Positions 1-7,750 of a stretch of 39,817 bases of DNA are shown piece by piece. The notes beneath the pieces were generated by a model. That model had not been told where the DNA came from, ran no database searches, and saw nothing but the letters and a program-made list of their open reading frames with translations. Source of the stretch: JBBTIS01 sp038059855 (GTDB lineage: Bacteria; Elusimicrobiota; Elusimicrobia; JACQPE01); NCBI GenBank assembly GCA_964357255.1, contig CAYHKQ010000011.1, positions 1-39,817 on the forward strand, read 5' to 3'. The position numbers were made by a program, and so were the translations under genes. The first letter of the stretch is position 1. Each line of letters opens with the position of its first letter.

Positions 1-120
1 CGCCGCGTTTTTTTTCGGCGCCCTCAAAAAATCCCGGGGGGGGTTTTTGTCGGCCTCACCCCCTGGCTTCTACCTCTACCCCCAATAACCCCGGGGGGCG
101 GCGCCCCCACCCCCCCCCAC
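1..120. other. Homopolymer-rich contig edge, suspect base quality
   Basis: The first ~120 bases carry runs of T8, A6, G8, G6, C5 and C10 at a density seen nowhere else in the window. The frame of the first gene stays open through it, but the translation is glycine/proline-rich and unlike the hydrophobic protein that follows. The simplest reading is low-quality sequence at a contig end. A true low-complexity region is the alternative. Confidence 0.6.
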
Positions 121-1461
121 CCGGCGGCCCTATTAGCCTGCGGAGTTCTTTTTGCCGTTTATTCCAACGCCATTGGCCGGTCCCTGGCAAGCCGCGAGCG
201 CGAAATCGCCTTGGCGCTGTCTACGTCATTGCTTTATGGGTGGACCGTCGTAACCTTAGTCGGAAACAAGAGTCCTCGACTCGTTTTTCCTTCCGGCCGG
301 TTGATTCATTTTGCCGTGATCGCCGGGGCATGGCTCGTTGCCTGTGTCGCTTTAGGGATTCGCCTGTTATGGCCCAATGCCGGCCTTGAAGAAATTTTAT
401 TGGGGAATTCAAATATTTTTAATTTTTATATAGGCATGACGCTTCCTTTTGCTCTTAGCGGCATCAGGGAAAATAACGGCAAAAAAGAAAAACTTTTCTA
501 TTTGTCGGCTACGTTTTTGCTGGCGACAACCTTCGTGATTAACGGATCTTATGGAGCGTGGATCATCTGGATTGCGGCTTTAGCCTTGTCATGGCCCGGC
601 GCAGATTCTGTTCTCCAGCGAAAATTATTCCGTTATGGTTGGGCGGCGGCAATAGTCATAATTTTGATTTTATCAGGGCTGAAATACCGCGCGCATCCGG
701 CATCCTTTGCCAACCGTATGGCCTGGCAAAAAGCCGCGATCAAAATCATGAGAGATCATCCCTTCCTAGGCGCCGGCCGCCAGGGAGGATTTGCCGGCCT
801 TTATCCTCTTTATCGTCAAAAGGATGCCACCGAGAGTTCCTTCTGGGCGCATAACGGCTATTTGGAAATTGGGGTTAATTGGGGGTTAATAGGGCTAATT
901 TTAATAAGCGCGGCCGCAGTGTGCGCATGGCTATTGATACCGCATCCTTGCCCATGGAATTTAAAAATGAGCTGGTGTTTCGTCGCGTTGAACAGTTTTT
1001 TTGAATCGAGTCTGCTAATATTGCCCGTTTCGCTCGCTTTATTCGCCTTAACCGCGGGCTCCTCCGGCGCCGGCAAACAGTCGAATTTTAGAGGCGCGTT
1101 GCAATTCATTCCGGATTACGCGCATATCGCCTGCTTAAGTTTTCTGTTGGCGCTGGCGGTTCCCTTGGCCCTCGGCCGCGCGCATCTGATTCGGGCCGGG
1201 TTATGGATGAACGCTTTGACAATTTTTCCGGACTCCTGGCCTAACGCGCGGGATGCCTTGAGGCTTTCGTTAAAATGGGACCCCTCGAATGCGGACACGT
1301 GGGCGGATATGGCGCGCTTAGAGCACGCCTTAAGCCGTTCTCAAATTCCCCGTCAAGCCCGCGCCCTTGGCGCGGCCCGGCGGGTTTTAGCGCTGGAGCC
1401 CAATCACTTGCGTTCGTCCAGGCTTTTGTCCATGATCGAATCGGGCCGGACAATCCCATGA
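1..1461 (+). CDS. O-antigen ligase-like membrane protein, 5' partial
   Basis: The reading frame is open from base 1 to the TGA at 1459-1461, so the gene very probably begins outside the window. An internal TTG at 211 is the first listed start, but codons 41-70 upstream of it already encode membrane-like sequence. The visible part has many hydrophobic segments. It also has the Wzy_C-type stretch around 720-900 (FANRMAWQKAAIKIMRDHPF, then GAGRQGGF and WAHNGYLEIGVNWGLIGL), typical of O-antigen ligase/polymerase proteins that transfer or polymerise lipid-linked glycan on the periplasmic face. The last ~75 residues are TPR-like (WDPSNADTWADMARLEHAL), as in several WaaL-family proteins. It overlaps the next gene by 4 bases (ATGA). 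Family assignment is fairly sure, but ligase versus polymerase cannot be decided here. The first ~40 codons are unreliable because of the homopolymers. Confidence 0.72.
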   Translation, partial: RRVFFRRPQKIPGGVFVGLTPWLLPLPPITPGGGAPTPPHPAALLACGVLFAVYSNAIGRSLASREREIALALSTSLLYGWTVVTLVGNKSPRLVFPSGRLIHFAVIAGAWLVACVALGIRLLWPNAGLEEILLGNSNIFNFYIGMTLPFALSGIRENNGKKEKLFYLSATFLLATTFVINGSYGAWIIWIAALALSWPGADSVLQRKLFRYGWAAAIVIILILSGLKYRAHPASFANRMAWQKAAIKIMRDHPFLGAGRQGGFAGLYPLYRQKDATESSFWAHNGYLEIGVNWGLIGLILISAAAVCAWLLIPHPCPWNLKMSWCFVALNSFFESSLLILPVSLALFALTAGSSGAGKQSNFRGALQFIPDYAHIACLSFLLALAVPLALGRAHLIRAGLWMNALTIFPDSWPNARDALRLSLKWDPSNADTWADMARLEHALSRSQIPRQARALGAARRVLALEPNHLRSSRLLSMIESGRTIP

Positions 1462-2429
1462 GTCAACCCATCTCGCTTTTATCGGTCATCATCCCGATTT
1501 ATAACGAAGAGCCCAATATCAAATTTTTGTTGGACGAGCTTCTTAAATGCCTTGGCCGGCTTGGGATTAATTGGGAAATTTTGTTTATAGACGACGGCTC
1601 GACGGACAACCCGGCCGCAACAATAGAAAAATTGGCCACGGAAGACCGAATTATTTTTATCCGGCTTGCGCGTTGTTTTGGACAATCCGCCGCCCTTGCT
1701 TGCGGATTCGACCACGCGCGAGGGGATGTCTTAGTAACCATGGACGGGGATGCTCAAAATGACCCCGGGGACATTGCGGCGTTATTGGAAAAACTCAATG
1801 ACGGTTATGATGTGGTCTGCGGGTGGAGACGTGTGCGCCGGGATGGATTTTTTAGAACGCTGGCCTCCGCACTGGCCAATCGCCTCGTGGGCGTTATTAC
1901 GCGGGCCGGACTTCATGATTATGGGTGCACTCTTAGGGCCTATCGAAAATCAGCGATCGGCGAGTTTCAAATCATGGGCGACATGCATCGCCTTTTGCCG
2001 GCGTATCTCGCCTGGAATGGCGCCAGAATCACGGAAATCATCGTCGGGCATCGCCCCAGACGTCAGGGACGCTCAAAATACGGAATTTTTTCGAGGACGT
2101 GGAAGGTAATTCTCGACGCCTTTCTGCTGAAATTCTATTTTTCCTATATCACGCGCCCCATGCATTTATTCGGCTTAGTTGCGGTGCTTTTATTCCTTGC
2201 GGCCGCGTTCATGGAAGGATTTGTCGTTTTCCGCCGCGTGGCTATGGGCGGCGAATGGCTTTCGCCGCTATTTTTTCTGGGGCTTTTTTTAACCGGCGGC
2301 GCAATTTTGTTCCTGTTCCTTGGGGCTTTGGCAGACGTGCTTTCCCGAAGTTTTTTATCAACCCATAAGATCAAGCCCTATCAAATTACGCGTAAAAAAG
2401 AAAAAACAGCCGCTACCGTTGGTATTTAA
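1458..2429 (+). CDS. GT2 glycosyltransferase, DPM1/GtrB type with two C-terminal membrane helices
   Basis: The ATG at 1458 is chosen because it overlaps the upstream stop as ATGA and gives the standard family start (SLLSVIIPIYNEEPNI). Frames opening earlier only shadow the upstream gene. The 323-residue protein has a GT-A fold: VIIPIYNEE near residues 10-18, FIDDGSTDN at 43-51, the metal/nucleotide-binding MDGDAQNDP at 95-103, and DYGCTLRAYR at 154-163. Two long hydrophobic helices follow at about 236-258 and 268-295. This is the layout of polyprenyl-phosphate glycosyltransferases (DPM1, GtrB, ArnC), which move one sugar from a nucleotide donor to undecaprenyl phosphate on the cytoplasmic face. 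The basic tail is typical. Its role here is probably to supply a lipid-linked sugar for surface-glycan assembly or modification. The sugar is unknown. Confidence 0.88.
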   Translation: MSQPISLLSVIIPIYNEEPNIKFLLDELLKCLGRLGINWEILFIDDGSTDNPAATIEKLATEDRIIFIRLARCFGQSAALACGFDHARGDVLVTMDGDAQNDPGDIAALLEKLNDGYDVVCGWRRVRRDGFFRTLASALANRLVGVITRAGLHDYGCTLRAYRKSAIGEFQIMGDMHRLLPAYLAWNGARITEIIVGHRPRRQGRSKYGIFSRTWKVILDAFLLKFYFSYITRPMHLFGLVAVLLFLAAAFMEGFVVFRRVAMGGEWLSPLFFLGLFLTGGAILFLFLGALADVLSRSFLSTHKIKPYQITRKKEKTAATVGI

Positions 2430-3178
2430 TGCTTTGCGTCATTTTGTGCGCCTATAACGAAGAACTGGCCATCCAAAGCGTCCTGAGTCTTCTTCGAGAG
2501 ACGGCCAAGGAAATTTCCCTAGAGGTCATTTTGGTGGACGACGCATGCCGTGATCGGACCTACGCCTTGGCGAGCAGTTATCTCATGCGCATGCCGCTTC
2601 GTATTATCCGCCACGAACGCAACTGGGGCTTAGGCCTGAGCCTGCGCCAAGCCATGGAAATCGCCGTTGCCGGCCTAGGGGATGACGACTATATCGTCAC
2701 GATGGACGCGGACGCGACTCACCCGCCGCAGTTTATATCCCGGATGATCGAGGTCCTTGAAAAAAGCCAGGCCGACGTTGCCATCGCCTCGCGTTACGCG
2801 GGAGAAGGCTCAGGCGAAAGGGGTATGCCGATTCTCAGGCGCGTCATCGCAAAGATAGCCCGGCTTCTTTTTGCTTTGCGGTTCCTTTACATTTGGTCCG
2901 TCAAGGATTCAACCACGGGATTTCGATGTTACCGGGCCGGCGCCCTGCGCCGTCTTCTCGACGAAAATGGCAAAATCATGCTCAATCAAAAAGGATTCGC
3001 CGTTCAAATGGAAATATTGCTGGCTTTAAGAAAAAGGGGAATGAGGGTCGCAGAGGCGCCCTTCTTAATGAACTACCGCCTCAAGCGCTCCGCTAGTGGT
3101 TTGCGCTGGGCTAGCGCTTGCCGAGATTATCTCGCGCTATTGTTGCGGGGACCGATTAATCGTTCGCTAAAAAAATAA
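2429..3178 (+). CDS. GT2 family glycosyltransferase, soluble
   Basis: A 249-residue GT-A glycosyltransferase whose ATG overlaps the upstream stop by one base (TAATG). Motifs are VILCAYNEE (residues 4-12), ILVDDACRD (34-42), the DxD-type TMDADATHPP (91-100), and DSTTGFRCYR near 170, matching the acceptor-side motif of DPM1-like GT2 enzymes. It has no clear C-terminal membrane pair, unlike the preceding GT2, so it resembles the short soluble DPM1 type. It probably transfers a sugar to a polyprenyl phosphate or to a growing glycan at the inner membrane surface. Donor and acceptor cannot be read from the sequence. The one-base overlaps on both sides imply translational coupling within the cluster. 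Confidence 0.87.
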   Translation: MLCVILCAYNEELAIQSVLSLLRETAKEISLEVILVDDACRDRTYALASSYLMRMPLRIIRHERNWGLGLSLRQAMEIAVAGLGDDDYIVTMDADATHPPQFISRMIEVLEKSQADVAIASRYAGEGSGERGMPILRRVIAKIARLLFALRFLYIWSVKDSTTGFRCYRAGALRRLLDENGKIMLNQKGFAVQMEILLALRKRGMRVAEAPFLMNYRLKRSASGLRWASACRDYLALLLRGPINRSLKK

Positions 3179-4146
3179 TGGTCTCAAAAATACTGCGAGG
3201 ATTTTTAGGGGTCTCGCTGGGTTTCATTTTTTTGTATTTGGCCCTGCGCCGCGTCGAATGGAATAATTTTTATGGAATTTTTTCGCGCTCCACGTTCTGC
3301 CTGGCAGGGGCAACCGGGATTTTCATTTTAATCGGACTTTTCTTCAAAGGGCTTCGCATCGCTTGGATCGCCCAAGGGTCTCCCGCGCGGCTGGCAGTTT
3401 ACACCCAAGGCGTTGTGTTGGGATTGGGAGTTAATTCTTTTGTTCCTTTAAGGGCCGGCGAGGCGGCTAAAATTTTTTATCTCGCCAAAGGCGCGGGCAT
3501 TGGATTTTTAAGGGCAGGCCTCTTGGTGGCCATGGAGCGAATCCTTGATTTTTTCAGCCTAGGAATTTTAATGTTGGCCGCGATATTCACCAATGGAATC
3601 CTTTTTCATCTTTGGCTTGAACGAATTGGAGCTCGTTCCCTCGTCCCTGTGGCGCTCATATTTTGGTTATTCCTTCTATTGGCGCTCACGGTTGCCTCAT
3701 GCGCGATTATTATCACGAAAAACGTGTTTAATCTGCGTGAGCGTTTCAAAAAACATCAGCAATCCCTGCAAAATACGTTCAGAGAAATTCTTCGTGAATT
3801 CCGCGACCGATTCGGCGCTTCGTTGGGTTTCTCCCTGATGGCTTGGGCGTGCGACACCGCGTTTATATATTCGTTAGCCAATGTTTTTCATCTTTCGATG
3901 AGCATTGAAAAAATCCTGTTTCTTCAAATGGTCCTGAGCCTCGCCTACGTTTCCTCCGTGAGTCCGGGCGCCCTGGGAATTTATGAACTTCTCGGAAGCT
4001 GGACAATGAAAAATATGGGCATTGCCGATGATCAGTCAATGGCGTTTCTATTGACGGCTCATGCGCTCACTTATGTCATCATGTTTCTGGGCGCCGCGCT
4101 GGTGGCGACGCGAATAGGCTGGTCGTTCAATTTCAAGGGCGACTGA
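3178..4146 (+). CDS. LPG-synthase-TM / YbhN-type integral membrane protein (UPF0104)
   Basis: A 322-residue, very hydrophobic protein with about eight predicted membrane segments. The hallmarks of the lysylphosphatidylglycerol-synthase membrane region family (PF03706) are visible: an early FKGLRIAWIAQG, the LGVNSFVPLRAGEAAKIFYLAKG segment (shorter motif FVPLRAGEA near residue 90), AMERILDF near 118, and the late SVSPGALGIYELLG near 262. There is no catalytic aminoacyl-transferase domain, so it is not a lysyl-PG synthase. Stand-alone members in glycan clusters are suspected lipid or lipid-linked sugar transporters, but this is not established. One-base overlaps (TAATG and TGATG) tie it to both neighbours. 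Confidence 0.82.
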   Translation: MVSKILRGFLGVSLGFIFLYLALRRVEWNNFYGIFSRSTFCLAGATGIFILIGLFFKGLRIAWIAQGSPARLAVYTQGVVLGLGVNSFVPLRAGEAAKIFYLAKGAGIGFLRAGLLVAMERILDFFSLGILMLAAIFTNGILFHLWLERIGARSLVPVALIFWLFLLLALTVASCAIIITKNVFNLRERFKKHQQSLQNTFREILREFRDRFGASLGFSLMAWACDTAFIYSLANVFHLSMSIEKILFLQMVLSLAYVSSVSPGALGIYELLGSWTMKNMGIADDQSMAFLLTAHALTYVIMFLGAALVATRIGWSFNFKGD

Positions 4147-5195
4147 TGCAAGATTATCTTGTTTATCTTTTTATCGTGGGAGGCAGCTTTGTTTTATGCT
4201 TTGCGCTCACTCCGATCGTGCGCTGGACGGCCCTGCGCCTGGGACTTCTGGACTATCCTGATGAAACGCTTAAAACGCACACAACGCCCACTCCGCGCCT
4301 GGGCGGAGTCGCCATTTTTTTATCCATTTTGGCCGTTCTGTTCGCCACGCGATTTTTAACGCATTATCCCTCGGGAACGATCCGTAATTTTCGTTACATA
4401 CTGCTGGGCGCGACCGCGATTTTTACGTTGGGCCTGGTGGACGACACCTTGGCCGGCGGCGTTCGGTACAAGTGGAAATTTTTATTTCAATTCCTGGCCG
4501 CCGCGGTCCTGCTTTTAGCTCCTATCCGCATTCATTTTTTGAACCCGGCTTATGTCGCCGTTTTTTTCTCCCTTATCTGGGTCGCGGGTGTGGCCAATTC
4601 CATCAATCTCATAGATATTTCAGACGGCCTAGCAGGCACCCAAACGGCTATTGCCGCGGCGAGCTTTTTGGCCATCGGATTCCCTTCCGAAGATGTCTAT
4701 GTCAATATTTTGGCGAGCTGTATTTTAGGCGCAACGCTCGGCTTCCTACCCCATAATTTTCGACGCACCAATAAAATGTTCATGGGGGATTCGGGAAGCC
4801 TGACGCTGGGATACCTCCTCGCGGTTTTAGCGATCGGTTCTTCGTATTCAACGTATAATTCATACGCGGTATTTGCCCCCATTCTCATTATCGCGGTTCC
4901 GGTCTTTGAAACGATATTTTTGATTTATATCCGCGTCAGACAAGGGCTGTCCCCTTTTAAGGGCAGTCGCGATCATATCGCCCATCGTTTACAGGCATTG
5001 GGGCTATCGCAGAAAAAAATTGTGGTTGTGCTGGGCGCGGCGACGTTTGTTTTTTCTTCTCTCGCTTTCTGGATAACTCAGATTCAAGACGAACGTTTTG
5101 CCTTGGCGATTTACGCTCTGTTGATTATTTGCTTACTCCTGATCGGCCGAAGCCTGACGCAACTAAAAATGTCCAATAGCCAAGAGATACCCTAA
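4146..5195 (+). CDS. WecA/TagO/MraY-family undecaprenyl-phosphate sugar-1-phosphate transferase
   Basis: A 349-residue polytopic membrane enzyme expected to start lipid-linked glycan synthesis by moving a HexNAc-1-phosphate from a UDP-sugar to undecaprenyl phosphate. Visible family motifs are LLDYPDE...HTTPTPRLGG (35-54), the aspartate pair GLVDD (96-100), NSINLIDISDGLAG (151-164), HNFRRTNKMFMGDSGS (203-218), and the cytoplasmic RDHIAHRL near residue 275. The HxxHR-type motif points to the WecA/TagO branch rather than MraY. The usual NxxDGLDGLA core reads NLIDISDGLA, so two residues differ while the acidic residues are kept. The ATG overlaps the upstream stop by one base. The UDP-sugar (GlcNAc, GalNAc or another) is not determined. 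Confidence 0.9.
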   Translation: MQDYLVYLFIVGGSFVLCFALTPIVRWTALRLGLLDYPDETLKTHTTPTPRLGGVAIFLSILAVLFATRFLTHYPSGTIRNFRYILLGATAIFTLGLVDDTLAGGVRYKWKFLFQFLAAAVLLLAPIRIHFLNPAYVAVFFSLIWVAGVANSINLIDISDGLAGTQTAIAAASFLAIGFPSEDVYVNILASCILGATLGFLPHNFRRTNKMFMGDSGSLTLGYLLAVLAIGSSYSTYNSYAVFAPILIIAVPVFETIFLIYIRVRQGLSPFKGSRDHIAHRLQALGLSQKKIVVVLGAATFVFSSLAFWITQIQDERFALAIYALLIICLLLIGRSLTQLKMSNSQEIP

Positions 5196-5202
5196 GGCCT
5201 GC

Positions 5203-6528
5203 GTGACATCTGTTATCATCGGAGCAGGGCTTGCCGGGCTCTCGGCCGCTCATCATCTCGGCAAAGATTGGATAATTTTTGAAAAAGCCTCCAAGGTGGG
5301 AGGGCTGGCAAGCTCGGACCGTGAGGGGGGCTTCACGTTCGACAAGACGGGGCACCTCCTTCACATGCATCACGCCTATACCAAGGCATGGCTTATCGAA
5401 GGCCTTCTGCAAGGCCGGCTCGCCGAGCATCAGAGAAACACGTGGATTTTCTCTAAAGATATTTTCACGCGGTATCCTTTCCAGGCTAACACTTATGGCT
5501 TGCCGGACAAGGTTATCGTGGATTGCGTGGTTTCTTTTTTAAAAACCAGGGACAGAATTACAGGGGCCTCAAAAAATCCAAATTTCCACCGATGGAATCT
5601 TGAAACTTTTGGCCCTGGAATCAGCCGTCACTTCATGTTTCCCTATAATTTGAAACTCTGGCGCACCCCGCTGGAAAAAATCACCACCGAATGGATCAGG
5701 AATTTCGTTCCTATTCCAAGCCGCGAAGAAGTTCTTTATGGAGCCTTGACCGACCAAAAAAAATTTTTCGGCTACAATGCGTCCTTCTTCTACCCTCGAG
5801 AAGGGGGAATCCAGATGTTGCCCGACGCTTTGGCCGGTCAGCTTGCGGGAAGCGAAATTTATTTAAACAGCGAAATTCTTAAAATTAACTGGAAAAAAAA
5901 GGAAGTGGTCACGGCAAGGGGAAAATTTTCATACGACTGGCTTATTAACACATCCCCGCTCGATGAGTTTTTAGACCGGCTCGAGCCCTGTCTTGCGGGC
6001 GAGTTCGGGGCGAGCGCCAGACGCAAGGCCCTGCGTTATACGGTGGTTTATAATCTTAATCTCGGCCTTACCAACCCCCGTCCATCATTGAAGCATTGGG
6101 TCTATTTTCCGGAAAAGAAGCACCGTTTTTATCGTATCGGAACGCCGACGAATTTCGCTTCTTCCCTGGCCCCCGAGGGATGCAGCGCTTTTTATGTCGA
6201 ATTTGCCGGGCTTGAGGGAGAATCATTTAATTATCAAAAAATGTTGGACCATACTCTTGCGGCGATGCGCGCGTTCGGCTGGATGAGACCAAGGGACGAG
6301 GTTGCCGTGGCGCGCTGGAACCGGATCAGCCCAGCCTATGTCGTATTTACCAAAGAGCGACGCGATTTTTTGCCGAAAATTTTCGAGTTGTTGAAAAAGC
6401 GTCAAATACTTTCCATCGGGCGTTACGGCGCTTGGAAGTATTCCTTTATGGAAGAATGTCTTTTAGACGGCAAATCAGCCGCGGAGCAGATACTTTTGGA
6501 AGGGGGGAAGGGGAAGAGTGGGGCGTGA
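5203..6528 (+). CDS. FAD-dependent oxidoreductase, UDP-galactopyranose-mutase / protoporphyrinogen-oxidase-like
   Basis: A 441-residue flavoprotein starting at GTG 5203, because the Rossmann FAD motif VIIGAGLAGLSAAHHL begins at residue 4 and leaves no room for an earlier start. VGGLASSDREGGFTFDKTGH (about 27-46) and the late GRYGAWKYSFMEE segment near 405-417 (second FAD contact) are typical of the NAD(P)-binding_8 / amine-oxidase superfamily. FPYNLKLWRTPLEKITTEW (144-162) is shared with UGM-like and HemY-like enzymes found in polysaccharide loci. Because glycosyltransferases surround it, a sugar-nucleotide or lipid-linked sugar reaction is likelier than haem synthesis. True UGM activity is not shown. 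It overlaps the next gene by 11 bases. Confidence 0.78.
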   Translation: MTSVIIGAGLAGLSAAHHLGKDWIIFEKASKVGGLASSDREGGFTFDKTGHLLHMHHAYTKAWLIEGLLQGRLAEHQRNTWIFSKDIFTRYPFQANTYGLPDKVIVDCVVSFLKTRDRITGASKNPNFHRWNLETFGPGISRHFMFPYNLKLWRTPLEKITTEWIRNFVPIPSREEVLYGALTDQKKFFGYNASFFYPREGGIQMLPDALAGQLAGSEIYLNSEILKINWKKKEVVTARGKFSYDWLINTSPLDEFLDRLEPCLAGEFGASARRKALRYTVVYNLNLGLTNPRPSLKHWVYFPEKKHRFYRIGTPTNFASSLAPEGCSAFYVEFAGLEGESFNYQKMLDHTLAAMRAFGWMRPRDEVAVARWNRISPAYVVFTKERRDFLPKIFELLKKRQILSIGRYGAWKYSFMEECLLDGKSAAEQILLEGGKGKSGA

Positions 6529-7729
6529 GAAAAGCAATCGAGACAACCTAGTGGCCGACGCTTCCCGCTTCCCGCTTCCCGCTTCCCGAATTCGCGTTCT
6601 CCATCTTATCACTAAGCTTGAATTCGGCGGCGCCCAGCAAAATACGCTTTACACCGTAGGTCATATGGACCCGGATCGCTTTGAAATCGCCCTGGCTTGC
6701 GGCGATGGCGGTTATCTGGACAAGGAGGCGTTGCTTTTGCCCGCCCATGTTCAGATTTTTTGGCTGAAATTTTTAACCCGGCAAGTTAGGCCTTGGTGGG
6801 ATTTGCCTGCCTTTATTGAAATTTGGAGCGTTTTTAGACGCTTCGGACCCCGGGTTGCGCACCTTCATTCCTCCAAAGCCGGCATTTTAGGCCGCTGGGC
6901 CGCGTGGCTTGCCGGCGTTCCGATCGTTGTTCATACTTATCATGGATTCGGTTTTCACGACCATCAGCATCCGCTCGCCAGAGGCTTCCTGGCTTGGATT
7001 GAAAGAATTTCCGGATGGGTCACCACGCAACTCGTTTATGTTTCTAAAAAAAATTTGGAATATGCCGGACGCTGGAAAATTCATGCACAACGAGCGCCGG
7101 TTTTAATCCGAAGCGGGGTCAATCTTTTTGATCTTGACCGCATGGGCGCGCAGGACCGCCTGGACAAGAGAAGGGAGTTGGGGCTGGCGGCTGACGCGTT
7201 AATCGTCGCCACGGTGGCAAATCTTAAAAGGCAAAAAAATCCGGAGGCTTTCATCGAGCTTGCCGCGCGCTTTGAGCATTTTAGGCCGACGCCGGTATTT
7301 CTTTTTCTGGGCGGATGGGAAGGGGGGGGCGCAAGGGAAGATATTTTTAGCAACGGCCCGTCCAATCTGAAATATCTTGGCTGGCGCAAGGATGCCGCAA
7401 AAATTCTCAAGGCCGGCGATATTTATGTCCTGACCAGCCTGTGGGAAGGCCTGCCCCGAAGCGCGGTGGAAGCCTTGAGGTTGGGCCTGCCGGTCGTCTC
7501 TTACGCGAGTGACGGCATCGCCGAAATCGTCAAGGATTCAGAAAATGGTTTTTTAGCGCCGCCTCATGATTTAGACCGGCTTGAACAAAGGCTCAGGGAG
7601 CTTATTGAAAATCCCCGGTTGCGTCAAGCCATGTCTTTGAAAGCCAAGGCCTCGATCAGCTCTGAGTTCGACATCAACATCATGGTCCGCCGCCAGGAAG
7701 AGCTCTACGAAGAATTGATAAAGTTGTAA
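6518..7729 (+). CDS. GT4 family glycosyltransferase
   Basis: A GT-B retaining glycosyltransferase of about 403 residues. Homology begins at IRVLHLITKLEFGGAQ (about residue 25), the donor-side glycine loop of GT4 enzymes. The C-terminal domain carries the EX7E signature in SLWEGLPRSAVEALRLGLPV and the preceding GDIYVLTS. The N-terminal ~24 residues (GREKSN...ASRFPLPAS) are outside the domain and are encoded by a stretch holding four tandem copies of a 7-base unit. The GTG at 6518 inside the upstream gene gives the longest frame. A start nearer RVLHL is possible but has no ATG. A G8 tract lies at 7322-7329. The enzyme probably adds a sugar to the surface glycan at the inner membrane. Confidence 0.86.
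   Translation: MGREKSNRDNLVADASRFPLPASRIRVLHLITKLEFGGAQQNTLYTVGHMDPDRFEIALACGDGGYLDKEALLLPAHVQIFWLKFLTRQVRPWWDLPAFIEIWSVFRRFGPRVAHLHSSKAGILGRWAAWLAGVPIVVHTYHGFGFHDHQHPLARGFLAWIERISGWVTTQLVYVSKKNLEYAGRWKIHAQRAPVLIRSGVNLFDLDRMGAQDRLDKRRELGLAADALIVATVANLKRQKNPEAFIELAARFEHFRPTPVFLFLGGWEGGGAREDIFSNGPSNLKYLGWRKDAAKILKAGDIYVLTSLWEGLPRSAVEALRLGLPVVSYASDGIAEIVKDSENGFLAPPHDLDRLEQRLRELIENPRLRQAMSLKAKASISSEFDINIMVRRQEELYEELIKL
6561..6588. repeat. Heptanucleotide tandem repeat (CTTCCCG x4)
   Basis: Four exact tandem copies of CTTCCCG lie in the 5' coding end of the GT4 gene. Seven is not a multiple of three, so gain or loss of one unit would shift the frame. Positions and copy number are read directly. 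Phase variation is inference. Confidence 0.9.
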
Positions 7730-7750
7730 TACGTTCCTTCTAGGAACGTA
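7730..7750. terminator. Perfect 9-bp hairpin between convergent genes
   Basis: TACGTTCCT (7730-7738) and AGGAACGTA (7742-7750) form a perfect stem with a 3-base TCT loop. It begins at the stop codon of the GT4 gene and covers the TAG stop (7742-7740, read on the minus strand) of the convergent ThDP gene. On the plus strand a T-rich stretch (CCTTTTCTTTT) begins a few bases later, and there is no matching T tract on the minus strand. The position suits a shared terminator for the two convergent operons. The distance to the T-run lowers certainty. Confidence 0.6.

Noticed and set aside
1275..1457. Longer N-terminus for the first GT2 gene
   Set aside because: The extra residues come from another register of the ligase-like gene. 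The domain starts right at the ATG at 1458, which shows an ATGA overlap.
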